Assembly: GCA_030699055.1 (NCBI GenBank)
Contig: JAUYKX010000091.1
Span: 1 to 10,149, forward strand
Direction: 5' to 3'
Source of the DNA: Candidatus Nanopelagicales bacterium
Lineage (GTDB): Bacteria; Actinomycetota; Actinomycetes; S36-B12; UBA10799
DNA: 10,149 bases
The first letter of the stretch is position 1, and every line of letters begins with the position of its first letter. The notes under the pieces were generated by a model. It saw only the letters and a program-made list of their open reading frames with translations, had not been told where the DNA came from and searched no databases. Positions 1 through 6,763 of the stretch are shown here, in pieces. The position numbers were made by a program, and so were the translations under genes.

Positions 1-1
1 C

Positions 2-268
2 TTGCGCGCACTTCCCCTCGATGACGTTGGTAGCGCGGGCTACATCTTCCAGGTCGACATGGCCTATCGGGCGATCCAGCAAGGTCTGCGGGTCCGAGAG
101 GTTCCGATCACCTTCGTCGAACGCGAGATCGGGACGAGCAAGATGAGCGGCGGTATTGTGCGCGAGGCTCTTTGGCGGGTGACCGTGTGGGGTGGGCGGG
201 AACGAATGCGAAAGGCCGGTCGCCGACGGATTCGCAACACGAAGGCAAAACGCAATCAGGGATGGTGA
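2..268 (+). CDS. ppm1: Polyprenol-phosphate mannosyltransferase (Ppm1/DPM1-type GT2), C-terminal part only
   Basis: The gene enters from the left edge of the window, so its true start is not visible; the TTG at position 2 is only the first codon of the open frame. About 88 C-terminal residues remain. They contain the conserved end of GT2 dolichol/polyprenol-phosphate mannose synthases: a GYIFQVDMAYRA segment followed by EVPITFVERE and GTSKMSG, then a basic tail (RMRKAGRRRIR). In the family this enzyme transfers mannose from GDP-mannose to polyprenyl phosphate on the cytoplasmic side of the membrane. The product is the mannose donor for lipoglycans and protein O-mannosylation. Whether an N-terminal acyltransferase domain is fused, as in some actinobacteria, cannot be seen. 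fxsA starts 10 nt after the stop on the same strand, so the two are probably co-transcribed. Confidence 0.85.
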   Translation: MRALPLDDVGSAGYIFQVDMAYRAIQQGLRVREVPITFVEREIGTSKMSGGIVREALWRVTVWGGRERMRKAGRRRIRNTKAKRNQGW

Positions 269-278
269 ACGCGCGCCC

Positions 279-803
279 ATGCGAGCAGTAGTTCCCCTTG
301 CGATCTATGTCGTCGGTGAGGGATTGATCGCCGAGTATCTGGCCTCGCATATTGGCTGGCCTGCGGTAATCGGACTGCTCGTGCTCGGCGTCGTCACCGG
401 ACTACTGGTCATGGCCGAAGCTGGTCGTCGGGCCGGGCGAACCGTGAGGGCAGCCGGATTCGGGGCCACCCAGGCGCCAGATCCACGGGGCAGCGGGCCC
501 CAGTCGGCGGCCGAACAAGCGAAGGATCTTGGTGGCGCCGGACTGATGTTCGTCGGGGGAGTCCTGCTGGCGGTTCCCGGGGTCGGCACGGACGTGCTCG
601 GTTTGCTGCTACTGGTGCCGCTGACCCGCCGGTTCTGCCGCCGTCCGGTCTACGCGCTCCTCGGATCGCGACTGCGCAGATTCACGGTGACGGTCGGCTC
701 GCCCTCGAACACCCAGAGCCCGCCTCGAAACCGCCGCGTACCTGGCGAAGTGATTCAGGGCGAAGTGATCGACCGCCGCGACGAATCCCCAGAGTCCCGC
801 TGA
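279..803 (+). CDS. fxsA: FxsA family membrane protein
   Basis: The protein has 174 residues from ATG 279. GGTGA lies 10 nt upstream, formed by the end of the preceding gene. An in-frame GTG at 192 would give 29 extra hydrophilic residues overlapping ppm1 and is not preferred. Hydrophobic segments lie at about residues 3-20, 27-46 and 85-116. The last holds the family signature: a Gly-rich run, then PGVGTD and GLLLLVPLTRR. After the membrane part comes a polar tail with the GEVIQGEVID motif typical of FxsA C-termini. The E. coli protein was named for suppressing F-exclusion of phage T7; its role in actinobacteria is not established. The gene converges on rbpA with only 14 nt between the two stop codons, and I see no clear terminator in that gap. 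Confidence 0.85.
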   Translation: MRAVVPLAIYVVGEGLIAEYLASHIGWPAVIGLLVLGVVTGLLVMAEAGRRAGRTVRAAGFGATQAPDPRGSGPQSAAEQAKDLGGAGLMFVGGVLLAVPGVGTDVLGLLLLVPLTRRFCRRPVYALLGSRLRRFTVTVGSPSNTQSPPRNRRVPGEVIQGEVIDRRDESPESR

Positions 804-817
804 GGCGACCCAAAACG

Positions 818-1192
818 TTAGGCGCTCTTACGGACCCGGCGCGCTGGTGCGGCCGCAGGCTTGGCCGGCGCGTTGCGAATGAGCGTCAGGCGCTCAGCAA
901 GCAGCACCTCCAGGTCATCCCGGCTGCGACGTTCGAGAAGCATGTCCCAATGTGTGCGAGGTGGCTTCACAGGCTTGGCCACCGGGCGCTCGCCATCGCG
1001 CATCAACGCTTCCACGCCACAACGGCACTCCCACAGTGCTGGTACCTCGGCCTCAACTGAAAAAGGCATCGTTGTTTCGTGACCGTCCGGGCAGTCGTAG
1101 GTCACCATCTGTCGCGGTGCAAACTCGACATGCACATCGGATTCGTAGCTCGTCGCCCCCAAGCGCGTTCCGCGCAATGCGCCGTCACTCAT
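818..1192 (-). CDS. rbpA: RNA polymerase-binding protein RbpA
   Basis: This is an actinobacterial transcription factor that binds RNA polymerase and the principal sigma factor and helps open promoters. The 124-residue protein shows the family layout: an N-terminal tail (LRGTRLGATSYESD, about 6-19), the APRQ element, a small core domain, a linker, and a near-invariant sigma-interaction helix, PPRTHWDMLLERRS (77-90), followed by LEVLLAERLTLIR. The core has C34, H38, C56 and C58, which could bind zinc as in streptomycete RbpA; the M. tuberculosis protein lacks this set. An Ala/Pro-rich tail ends in RKSA. The chosen ATG matches the family start and has GGAGG 10 nt upstream; an in-frame start at 1228 would add 12 non-conserved residues. 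The gene lies 137 nt after the phosphodiesterase stop and may have its own promoter, though I could not identify one. Confidence 0.96.
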   Translation of the reverse strand: MSDGALRGTRLGATSYESDVHVEFAPRQMVTYDCPDGHETTMPFSVEAEVPALWECRCGVEALMRDGERPVAKPVKPPRTHWDMLLERRSRDDLEVLLAERLTLIRNAPAKPAAAPARRVRKSA

Positions 1193-1329
1193 TTTTCGGC
1201 CACCTCCCGGGCTTGCGCCCTTTGTCACTCCATGCCCTGATTAATCGGCTTTCCTGAATGCCGTCCTGACAGGTCAGACGCGCGATGCGGCCATTCGGTG
1301 CCATCGATCTACGCTCGTTTTGCCGACGC
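1193..1329. other. Intergenic region between the phosphodiesterase gene and rbpA
   Basis: This 137-nt stretch must hold the 3' end of the phosphodiesterase transcript and any separate rbpA promoter. Besides the rbpA Shine-Dalgarno, it has a short inverted repeat at 1266-1277 (CTGAC-AG-GTCAG). I looked for a SigR-type promoter, since rbpA is SigR-controlled in Streptomyces, but found no GGAAT/GTT pair at the right distance. No convincing sigma-A pair or terminator was seen either. Confidence 0.4.
1203..1207 (-). promoter_or_regulatory. rbpA Shine-Dalgarno GGAGG
   Basis: On the minus strand, GGAGG is followed by TGGCCGAAAA and then ATG at 1192. The 10-nt spacing is slightly long but usable. 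This site favours the start that matches RbpA homologues over the longer frame beginning at 1228. Confidence 0.65.
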
Positions 1330-2112
1330 CTAGTCGCTCGGCCATTGGCCACGGTCGACGAGTACCCGGCGCAAGGTCGTTGGACGATCGGTGATGATGC
1401 CGTCGACACCGAGGTCAAGTAGTCGGTGCATCTTTTCATCATGATCCACAGTCCAGACATGTACCGCCAGCCCCCGGTCGTGCGCCGACTTGAGGAACGC
1501 CGGTGTGACCAGGGTTATTCCGCGGAAGAACGCGGGTACCTGCACGGCGACGGCGTTGCGGGGAATTCCCCTTCCTGCCAGCGGCGACAGCGGCCCAGCC
1601 TGGGACGAGGCCCACAGGCTCAGGGCCTCGGGCGGGGCAAGGCTCGTAGCTGCTTCCGGCCATCGTTTGCGAATGGTCCGCAGCCGGGACGCCGAGAACG
1701 ACGCCACACAGATCCGGTCAAGCACGTTGAGCCGTTCGATCAGGTCGATGAACGGACCCAGAGTGTGATCATCCTTGACGTCGATGTTGAAAAACGACTC
1801 AGGAAAAGCAGCCAGCAACTCCTCAAGCCTCATTACCGGATCCCGTCCGGCGATCAGAGCCTTGCGGACCTCGTCGTAGGGCAAGGCCGAAATCCGGCCC
1901 ACCCGATCCGTGACCCGGTTCAGACTTGAATCATGAAACACCATGACTACGCCGTCCGCAGTCGCCCTGACATCGGTTTCGAAATACCGGTAACCGATGT
2001 CAGCCGCGCGTCGGAAGGCCGTGAGCGAGTTTTCGGAGTTTTCCCGCGCACCACCGCGATGAGCGAGCGCAATCGGGTGCTCAGAATCGACGAACGGGTG
2101 TCGCGAATTCAC
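1330..2112 (-). CDS. Glycerophosphodiester phosphodiesterase (GDPD family, TIM barrel)
   Basis: The family hydrolyses glycerophosphodiesters to sn-glycerol 3-phosphate and an alcohol with a divalent metal. From GTG 2112 the protein has 260 residues, a normal length for the short GDPD group. Visible motifs in order: AHRGG (catalytic His18, Arg19), EN at 27-28, FETDVRATADG with metal ligands E45 and D47, FHD with the second catalytic His60, NIDVK in the middle of the barrel, VWTVD, and GVDGIITDRPT near the end. There is no signal peptide, so it is probably cytoplasmic. The start is uncertain. The frame is open to a GTG at 2181 (283 residues), which has no ribosome site. The strong ribosome site at 2210-2218 instead feeds a GTG in another frame. 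GTG 2112 is chosen because it puts the HRG motif about 17 residues from the N-terminus, as in short homologues. Confidence 0.9.
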   Translation of the reverse strand: MNSRHPFVDSEHPIALAHRGGARENSENSLTAFRRAADIGYRYFETDVRATADGVVMVFHDSSLNRVTDRVGRISALPYDEVRKALIAGRDPVMRLEELLAAFPESFFNIDVKDDHTLGPFIDLIERLNVLDRICVASFSASRLRTIRKRWPEAATSLAPPEALSLWASSQAGPLSPLAGRGIPRNAVAVQVPAFFRGITLVTPAFLKSAHDRGLAVHVWTVDHDEKMHRLLDLGVDGIITDRPTTLRRVLVDRGQWPSD

Positions 2113-2155
2113 CGGAGGCACCCGGGCAGCGTAGTCCAGCGACCCAGACAGCGAT

Positions 2156-2206
2156 TCAACGCCCGCGAGCCGGTCGATCACGGTCCGGGAAGCGTCGACG
2201 TTCCAC
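2156..2206 (-). other. 16-codon leader ORF with strong ribosome site, overlapping the phosphodiesterase 5' region
   Basis: GTG 2206 opens a 16-residue Arg-rich frame that stops at TGA 2156-2158. It has the best ribosome site of this locus (AAGGAG, 6 nt spacing). It is one base out of register with the phosphodiesterase frame and ends between that gene's two candidate starts, GTG 2181 and GTG 2112. It could be a translated leader that allows reinitiation, or the sign of a one-base error or true frameshift joining this start to the gene. The peptide itself has no recognisable homology. Confidence 0.35.
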
Positions 2207-2209
2207 TGA

Positions 2210-2218
2210 CCTCTCCTT
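2210..2218 (-). promoter_or_regulatory. Strong Shine-Dalgarno AAGGAGAGG upstream of the phosphodiesterase gene
   Basis: The minus strand reads AAGGAGAGGTCAGTG, an almost ideal ribosome site 6 nt from GTG 2206. It is 28 nt from GTG 2181, too far to serve that codon directly. It therefore points to translation beginning at 2206, out of frame with the phosphodiesterase. Confidence 0.6.
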
Positions 2219-2269
2219 CGGAGTTTCGACAGAAAAAAGGCCGATAAGCAACATTATGTTAAGTAACGC

Positions 2270-2304
2270 CAAGTTGGCCCGGATGTCGAACAGAGGCCAA
2301 CTTG
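2270..2304 (-). terminator. Perfect 10-bp hairpin after the lysozyme gene, possible terminator
   Basis: CAAGTTGGCC (2270-2279) and GGCCAACTTG (2295-2304) are exact reverse complements around a 15-nt loop. The hairpin begins 26 nt past the stop of the leftward lysozyme gene, as expected for a terminator. No U-tract follows directly; on the minus strand the next bases are GCGTTACTTAACATAATG, and a run of six T comes about 33 nt later. Such U-poor hairpins are often proposed as actinobacterial terminators. It also lies 64 nt upstream of GTG 2206, so a regulatory role for the phosphodiesterase gene is the alternative. Confidence 0.45.
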
Positions 2305-2330
2305 AATCCGGCCCGGAGCGGACACTCCCC

Positions 2331-3203
2331 TCAGAGCCCGTAGTAGCGCCGCTTGTGCCACGGAAGCTTGGCCAACTGCAGTAGCTGCCGAGCTGTTCCC
2401 ATGAACACATTGAGGTCGGTGCGATCCTTGCCGGCACCTTTGATTACCCCGTCACTACTGAACTGCCAGAAGGTCGCGGGCTGGAGCCCCGGCACGACCG
2501 GCGGTTCGGAACGCCCAACGCCCCAGTCGGCTTGCCAGAAGTGGTACTTGGCCAGTCCGGTGTCCGTACGCAATCGAGACTTGGCGAAATACGTGTAGGT
2601 GTACAGGATCGGCTTGGTACGCGTCAGTCGATGAGCGGTCCGAAGCCAGGTCAGCGCCCAAAGGGTCAATTCGTCCTTGGTAAGTGACTTCGGAGCTTCT
2701 TCAAGATCGCAAACCAGGGGCAACTGGCCTTTGCGAATACGACCCACCCGTCTTGAAGCCACTCTGGCCTTGGCGACGGCGTCGGGTACCAGCTGACTGA
2801 CGTCGGCAGTGGGAACCACGTACTGGTATCCGCCGACGAGAAGTCGCGAGGCTTTCGCCGCAGGCTTGTCAATCGACCACCAGTAGGCGGCCTCTGCGTC
2901 GTACTTCGGGATTCCGTCCGAGGCCTTGATGAAGACGAACCTGGCTCCTCGCCTCTGCATCTTGCGAAAATTCAGTCTCCCGGAACCATGATGGTCCCAG
3001 CGCGAGACGTCGACACCCTTGATCATCGGTCGACTGAAACCCTGCTGGGCCCAGGTGGTCGCGGCGATTCGCGCCGCGGATCTATCCGCCACCTGGTCGC
3101 GCGAACCGCTGCCGGCAGAGCCGTCACTCCCGTGGACCGGAGCTGATGTGATCAACAGTGCCGCGATGGCCAAGGCGGCTATTCCCGGGAGCTTTACAGT
3201 CAT
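2331..3203 (-). CDS. Secreted GH25-family lysozyme (muramidase)
   Basis: The family cleaves the beta-1,4 bond between N-acetylmuramic acid and N-acetylglucosamine in peptidoglycan. The 290-residue protein starts at ATG 3203 with AGGAG 7 nt upstream. Residues 1-25 form a Sec-type signal peptide: a Lys, a hydrophobic core LPGIAALAIAALLITSA, and cleavage probably near VHG-SD. A Gly/Ser-rich stretch follows to about residue 60. The GH25 barrel then shows KGVDVSRWDHH (Asp65), RFVFIKASDG, LPLVCDLEEA with the catalytic Asp166-x-Glu168, KPILYTYTYF, HFWQADWG and FWQFSSDG, and ends with RTDLNVF (Asp263). There is no visible wall-binding repeat, only a short basic tail, RRYYGL. No phage genes are nearby, so a role in wall remodelling or attack on other cells is more likely than prophage lysis. 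It seems to be transcribed on its own. Confidence 0.9.
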   Translation of the reverse strand: MTVKLPGIAALAIAALLITSAPVHGSDGSAGSGSRDQVADRSAARIAATTWAQQGFSRPMIKGVDVSRWDHHGSGRLNFRKMQRRGARFVFIKASDGIPKYDAEAAYWWSIDKPAAKASRLLVGGYQYVVPTADVSQLVPDAVAKARVASRRVGRIRKGQLPLVCDLEEAPKSLTKDELTLWALTWLRTAHRLTRTKPILYTYTYFAKSRLRTDTGLAKYHFWQADWGVGRSEPPVVPGLQPATFWQFSSDGVIKGAGKDRTDLNVFMGTARQLLQLAKLPWHKRRYYGL

Positions 3204-3296
3204 CCGAAGTCTCCTAACACGGTGCGGTTAACTTATTGATCGCGCGATTTGGAAGTCGGCTTGAACGAAGCTAGCAGCGCTGGGCGCGTTCGGGAC
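3204..3296. other. Intergenic region upstream of the lysozyme gene
   Basis: These 93 nt should hold the lysozyme promoter and the end of the thioesterase transcript. The lysozyme ribosome site AGGAG and a 10-bp palindrome, ATCGCGCGAT (3239-3248), are visible. No convincing -35/-10 pair or terminator was found. Confidence 0.35.
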
Positions 3297-3761
3297 TCAT
3301 TTCACCTGAGTGGTGGATACCGGCTTCAATGTCCAGAGGATTGACATCCGGCCCGTTTCGCGACCGTCGGCGGTCAACGACACATCGATCGTCAGCTCGG
3401 GTCGGGAACCGGAATCAAGTTCGGCTATGACCTCGGTGGCGGTCCGGTCAGACGCGGCAGTCGCCGTCACGTCACCCATCGCCAACCGCAGGTACCTGAT
3501 CTCGGCCGAGACCGCCAGTGGGATCGCGCGGTCCAACAGGTGGCCGAAGTTCAACAGGATGAGGGCACCGCTGGCCGATTCAGCGAGCGTGAACATCGCC
3601 CCCGCATGAGGACCACCAACATGATTTCGGTACGCGGGTTGGTCAGGGAGGACCATGACGGCCCGATCAGGGGTCAACTCGCCGAACGCCAGGTTGAGCG
3701 TGGCGACCATCGGTACTTGCTGGGGCAGTCCCAGCTTCACTTGTTCCGGATCCAGAGTCAT
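3297..3761 (-). CDS. Hotdog-fold thioesterase-like protein (DUF4442/PaaI type)
   Basis: The 154-residue protein is the length of a single hotdog domain. The diagnostic segment is NHVGGPHAGAMFTLAESASG (about 46-65): the HAG motif at the start of the central helix, with an acidic residue (Glu61) where hotdog thioesterases carry a catalytic Asp/Glu. Strand-rich sequence follows, including AEIRYLRLAMGDVTA and a C-terminal GRMSILWTLK. The best fit is the DUF4442 branch; the acyl-CoA substrate cannot be inferred. ATG 3761 is preceded by GTAGGG about 7 nt upstream. It follows gcvP after 39 nt on the same strand with no terminator between, so it is probably the last gene of the merR-gcvP transcript. 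Confidence 0.75.
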   Translation of the reverse strand: MTLDPEQVKLGLPQQVPMVATLNLAFGELTPDRAVMVLPDQPAYRNHVGGPHAGAMFTLAESASGALILLNFGHLLDRAIPLAVSAEIRYLRLAMGDVTATAASDRTATEVIAELDSGSRPELTIDVSLTADGRETGRMSILWTLKPVSTTQVK

Positions 3762-3800
3762 TCCGCGACCCTACCGGCAGACCCACACAGTCACCGTCAA

Positions 3801-6737
3801 TTACTCAACCGGCGGGACCGGCGGGACCGGCGGGCAAGTGCAGACAAGGTTCCGGTCCCCTGCGGCGTTGTCGATTCGCCCGACTGGCGGCCAGTACTTC
3901 GCGGGATGCTCATCTCCGGCCGGGATCCCCCCGGGGCCCGGAGCACCCGGAGCACCGGGAGCTGCGTCGGCCGTCACTCCCGGAAACACCGCAGTGCGCC
4001 TCGAATACGGGCGATCCCAGTCACCCACCAAGTCCTCTGCCGGGTGCGGCGACCTTCGCAGTGGCGATTCCGCCAAGGTAATCCGGCCGGATGCGATGTC
4101 GTCGATCTCGCCCCAAATGGAGATCATCGCGTCGCAGAATCGATCGAGTTCGGTCCGACTCTCGCTCTCGGTCGGCTCGATCATCAGCGTCCCCGAAACC
4201 GGGAACGACAGCGTCGGTGCATGAAAGCCGTAGTCGATCAATCGCTTGGCGACGTCCTCGGCGGTAACCCCGGTCTCCTTGACGGTCTCACGGAGATCCA
4301 CGATGCATTCATGGGCAACCAAGCCCTCGTTCCCCCGGAACAGGATCGGGTAATAGGGGGAAAGCCGGGCAGCCACATAGTTGGCGGCGAGTACCGCCTC
4401 CCGGGTGGCCGCGCGCAGTCCTTCCACGCCGAGCAACCTCAGGTAGGCGTAGGTGATGGGCAAGACCCCGGCGTTGCCCCAGGGTGCCCCGCTGACCGGA
4501 CCGCCGTTGCGGGTGGAGTTTGTTGACCCCTCGGCGGTCGACTCGGGCCCGTCGCCAGGATCGCGGGGCAGGTAGGGAGCGAGATGAGCCTTAACCGCGA
4601 CCGGGCCGACTCCCGGCCCGCCGCCGCCGTGCGGGATGGCGAACGTCTTGTGCAGATTCAAGTGCGACACGTCAGCCCCGATGTCGCCCGGCGTGGCATA
4701 CCCCAGCATCGCGTTGAGGTTGGCCCCGTCCAGGTACACCTGACCGCCTGCGGCATGGACCATTTCGCACACCCGACGCACGTTGTCCTCAAAGATCCCG
4801 TAGGTCGACGGGTAGGTGATCATTATGGCCCCGAGGCGGGTGTCGGCGTCGCTGATCCGCTGCTCAAGATTAACCGGATCCACTCCCCCGGACTGATCAC
4901 ACTTGACCGCAACCACGCGAAAACCGGCCATCGCCGCGCTGGCCGCATTGGTGCCGTGGGCGCTGGCTGGAATCAGGCAAATGTCGCGATCGGGTTGGCC
5001 CCGATCCCGGTGGTAGGCGCGAATCGCCAATAGGCCGGCCAACTCACCCTGAGATCCGGCGTTCGGCTGGATCGACACCTGATCGAATCCGGTCAGCTCC
5101 CCCAGCCATCTCTCCAGGTTCGCGACCAGTTCCCGATACCCCGCCACGGTCTCCGGTGGCGCCAATGGATGAATGTCGGCGAACCCCGGCCAGCTGATGG
5201 GCTCCATGGTCACCGCCGCATTCAGCTTCATGGTGCAGGAGCCGAGCGGGATCATTCCCCGATCCAGTGCCAGATCCCGGTCGGCCAGGCGCCGTAACCA
5301 CCTCATCATCTCGGTCTCGGTCCGGTATCGGTGAAACCAAGCTTGGGTGAGAAATGAACTGTTGCGTTCCAACTCCTCCACCTGGTTGAGACCTGGTTGG
5401 AGATCCTGCCCTCGGCTCCCCTGTCCGGACTCGCGACCAAGAACGCCAACGATTTCGGCGCAGTCCTCGTCGGTCGACCGTTCGTTGATCACAATGGCAA
5501 CGTGCGACCCGTCAACCCGCCGCACATCGATGCCGATTTCGGCCAAGGCGGAAACGGCGGTGTCAGCCCCCTCGGGCACAGACACCACGACCGTGTCAAA
5601 ATCAGGCCAACCCTGAAGTTCAAGTCCAGCTTGAGTAAGCTGCCCGGCAAGCCTGCCGGCCTGGCCCCGGATACTGTCGGCGATCTTTCGCAAGCCCTGG
5701 GGTCCGTGGTAAACCGCGAAGCAAGCCGCCATTTGGGCGGGCAGGGCCTGGGCCGTGCAGATATTGGAGGTCGCCCGTTCCCGCCTGATGTGTTGTTCAC
5801 GGGTCGCCAGGGCCAGTCGGTATCCGGGGCGACCGCTGCTGTCCTGACTTAGCCCGACCAATCGACCGGGCATCTGTCGCTCCAGTCCACGCCGAACCGC
5901 CATGAACCCGGGATGAGGCCCGCCGGCGGCCATCGGCACCCCGAACCTCTGAGCTGAACCAACCGCGATATCGATGTCCCACTCCCCCGGTGGGGTGAAG
6001 ACGGTCAGGGCCAGCGGGTCGCAGATCGCGATCGCCAGGGCGCCTGCCTCGTGAATGGCTGGGACCGATTCACGCCAATTCCGAACCCGGCCCAAGGAAC
6101 TCGGATAACCGAACAGAACCCCGAAGCAACCACTCCGCTCGACCTGATCAATTACCGCTGTCGGCCCATCAACGATCTCAACCCGGATCCCCAGCGGTTC
6201 GGCTCTCGTGGCCAGAACGGCCAGGACCGCCGGGTCCAGATCCCGATCCACGAGGAACGTTTCCGAGTCGCCCCGGTGGACCCGATAAGCAAGAGTCATC
6301 GCCTCCGCTGCGGCCGTGGCGGCATCGAGTAGAGAGGCGTTGGCGACGGGCAGGGCGGTGAGGTCGGTGATTACGGTCTGAAAGACGAACAACAGCTCGA
6401 GTCGTCCCTGCGAGATCTCTGATTGGTATGGCGTGTAGGCCGTGTACCAGGCGGGATTCTCCAGCAAGTTTCGTCGTATGACCGCTGGGGTGACCGTCGG
6501 GTGATAACCCAAGCCGATCATTGATCGTCGAACCTGGTTGCGCCGCGCGAGACCGGCAAGTTCAGCCAGGACCACCTGCTCATCGATGGCGGCGGGTAGG
6601 TCCGCGGTGGGAGCCGACTGGACCGACTCGGGCAGAGCCGCCTTCATCAGAGCGCCGAGGCTGGGCTGTCCAACAGCTAGGAGCATGTACTCGCGATCCG
6701 AGTCGGATCGACCAAGGTGTCGCTCGACAAACGTCAT
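3801..6737 (-). CDS. gcvP: Glycine dehydrogenase (decarboxylating), P-protein of the glycine cleavage system
   Basis: GcvP decarboxylates glycine with pyridoxal phosphate and passes the aminomethyl group to the lipoyl arm of GcvH. The 978-residue protein is the fused alpha-beta form, slightly longer than the usual ~950. The N-terminal half has VERHLG, GLGYHPTVTPAVIRRN and YTPYQSEISQGRLE. The C-terminal half has IPLGSCTMKLNAA (near 500), QPNAGSQGE, PASAHGTNAASAAMAG, YLDGANLNA, and HLNLHKTFAIPHGGGGPG with the PLP-binding Lys697. An unusual Gly/Ala/Pro-rich insert (about 925-941) precedes KYWPPVGRIDN, and the protein ends in repeats, PPVPPVPPVE. A TAG lies four codons before ATG 6737, so the start is well bounded, though its ribosome site is weak. 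The gene follows merR after 26 nt and is probably translated from the same mRNA. gcvH and gcvT are not in the window. Confidence 0.97.
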   Translation of the reverse strand: MTFVERHLGRSDSDREYMLLAVGQPSLGALMKAALPESVQSAPTADLPAAIDEQVVLAELAGLARRNQVRRSMIGLGYHPTVTPAVIRRNLLENPAWYTAYTPYQSEISQGRLELLFVFQTVITDLTALPVANASLLDAATAAAEAMTLAYRVHRGDSETFLVDRDLDPAVLAVLATRAEPLGIRVEIVDGPTAVIDQVERSGCFGVLFGYPSSLGRVRNWRESVPAIHEAGALAIAICDPLALTVFTPPGEWDIDIAVGSAQRFGVPMAAGGPHPGFMAVRRGLERQMPGRLVGLSQDSSGRPGYRLALATREQHIRRERATSNICTAQALPAQMAACFAVYHGPQGLRKIADSIRGQAGRLAGQLTQAGLELQGWPDFDTVVVSVPEGADTAVSALAEIGIDVRRVDGSHVAIVINERSTDEDCAEIVGVLGRESGQGSRGQDLQPGLNQVEELERNSSFLTQAWFHRYRTETEMMRWLRRLADRDLALDRGMIPLGSCTMKLNAAVTMEPISWPGFADIHPLAPPETVAGYRELVANLERWLGELTGFDQVSIQPNAGSQGELAGLLAIRAYHRDRGQPDRDICLIPASAHGTNAASAAMAGFRVVAVKCDQSGGVDPVNLEQRISDADTRLGAIMITYPSTYGIFEDNVRRVCEMVHAAGGQVYLDGANLNAMLGYATPGDIGADVSHLNLHKTFAIPHGGGGPGVGPVAVKAHLAPYLPRDPGDGPESTAEGSTNSTRNGGPVSGAPWGNAGVLPITYAYLRLLGVEGLRAATREAVLAANYVAARLSPYYPILFRGNEGLVAHECIVDLRETVKETGVTAEDVAKRLIDYGFHAPTLSFPVSGTLMIEPTESESRTELDRFCDAMISIWGEIDDIASGRITLAESPLRRSPHPAEDLVGDWDRPYSRRTAVFPGVTADAAPGAPGAPGPGGIPAGDEHPAKYWPPVGRIDNAAGDRNLVCTCPPVPPVPPVE
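3808..3834 (-). repeat. Three tandem 9-nt repeats at the 3' end of gcvP
   Basis: ACCGGCGGG occurs three times without mismatch on the plus strand. Read on the minus strand it encodes the PPVPPVPP tail of GcvP, just before the stop codon. Because the unit is nine bases, gain or loss of copies keeps the reading frame. Confidence 0.9.
3937..3963 (-). repeat. Tandem 9-nt repeat encoding GAPGAP in gcvP
   Basis: CCCGGAGCA is present twice exactly (3937-3945, 3946-3954), followed by a degenerate third copy, CCGGGAGCT. It encodes the collagen-like APGAPGAPG stretch inside the extra segment near the GcvP C-terminus. Confidence 0.85.
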
Positions 6738-6763
6738 GTCAGCCAGGTACTAATTCAGTCGGG

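Noticed and set aside
1266..1277. CTGAC-AG-GTCAG inverted repeat upstream of rbpA
   Set aside because: The arms are only 5 bp and no promoter elements could be aligned with it, so chance is likely.
1426..1929. A 167-codon plus-strand frame opposite the phosphodiesterase gene
   Set aside because: It is antisense to a gene with clear catalytic motifs, and its translation shows no domain or ribosome site.
3239..3248. ATCGCGCGAT palindrome upstream of the lysozyme gene
   Set aside because: It is only 10 bp and built from CG-rich words common in such genomes, and no promoter could be placed beside it.
3762..3800. TTGACG in the gcvP-thioesterase gap as a separate promoter
   Set aside because: The nearest TAnnnT hexamer is 21 nt away, too far for a normal promoter. 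Co-transcription with gcvP is simpler.
3540..4526. A long open frame of 328 codons on the plus strand, opposite the thioesterase gene and gcvP
   Set aside because: It is antisense to two well-supported genes, has the low-complexity Arg/Gly/Pro-rich look of GC-rich shadow frames, and matches no family.
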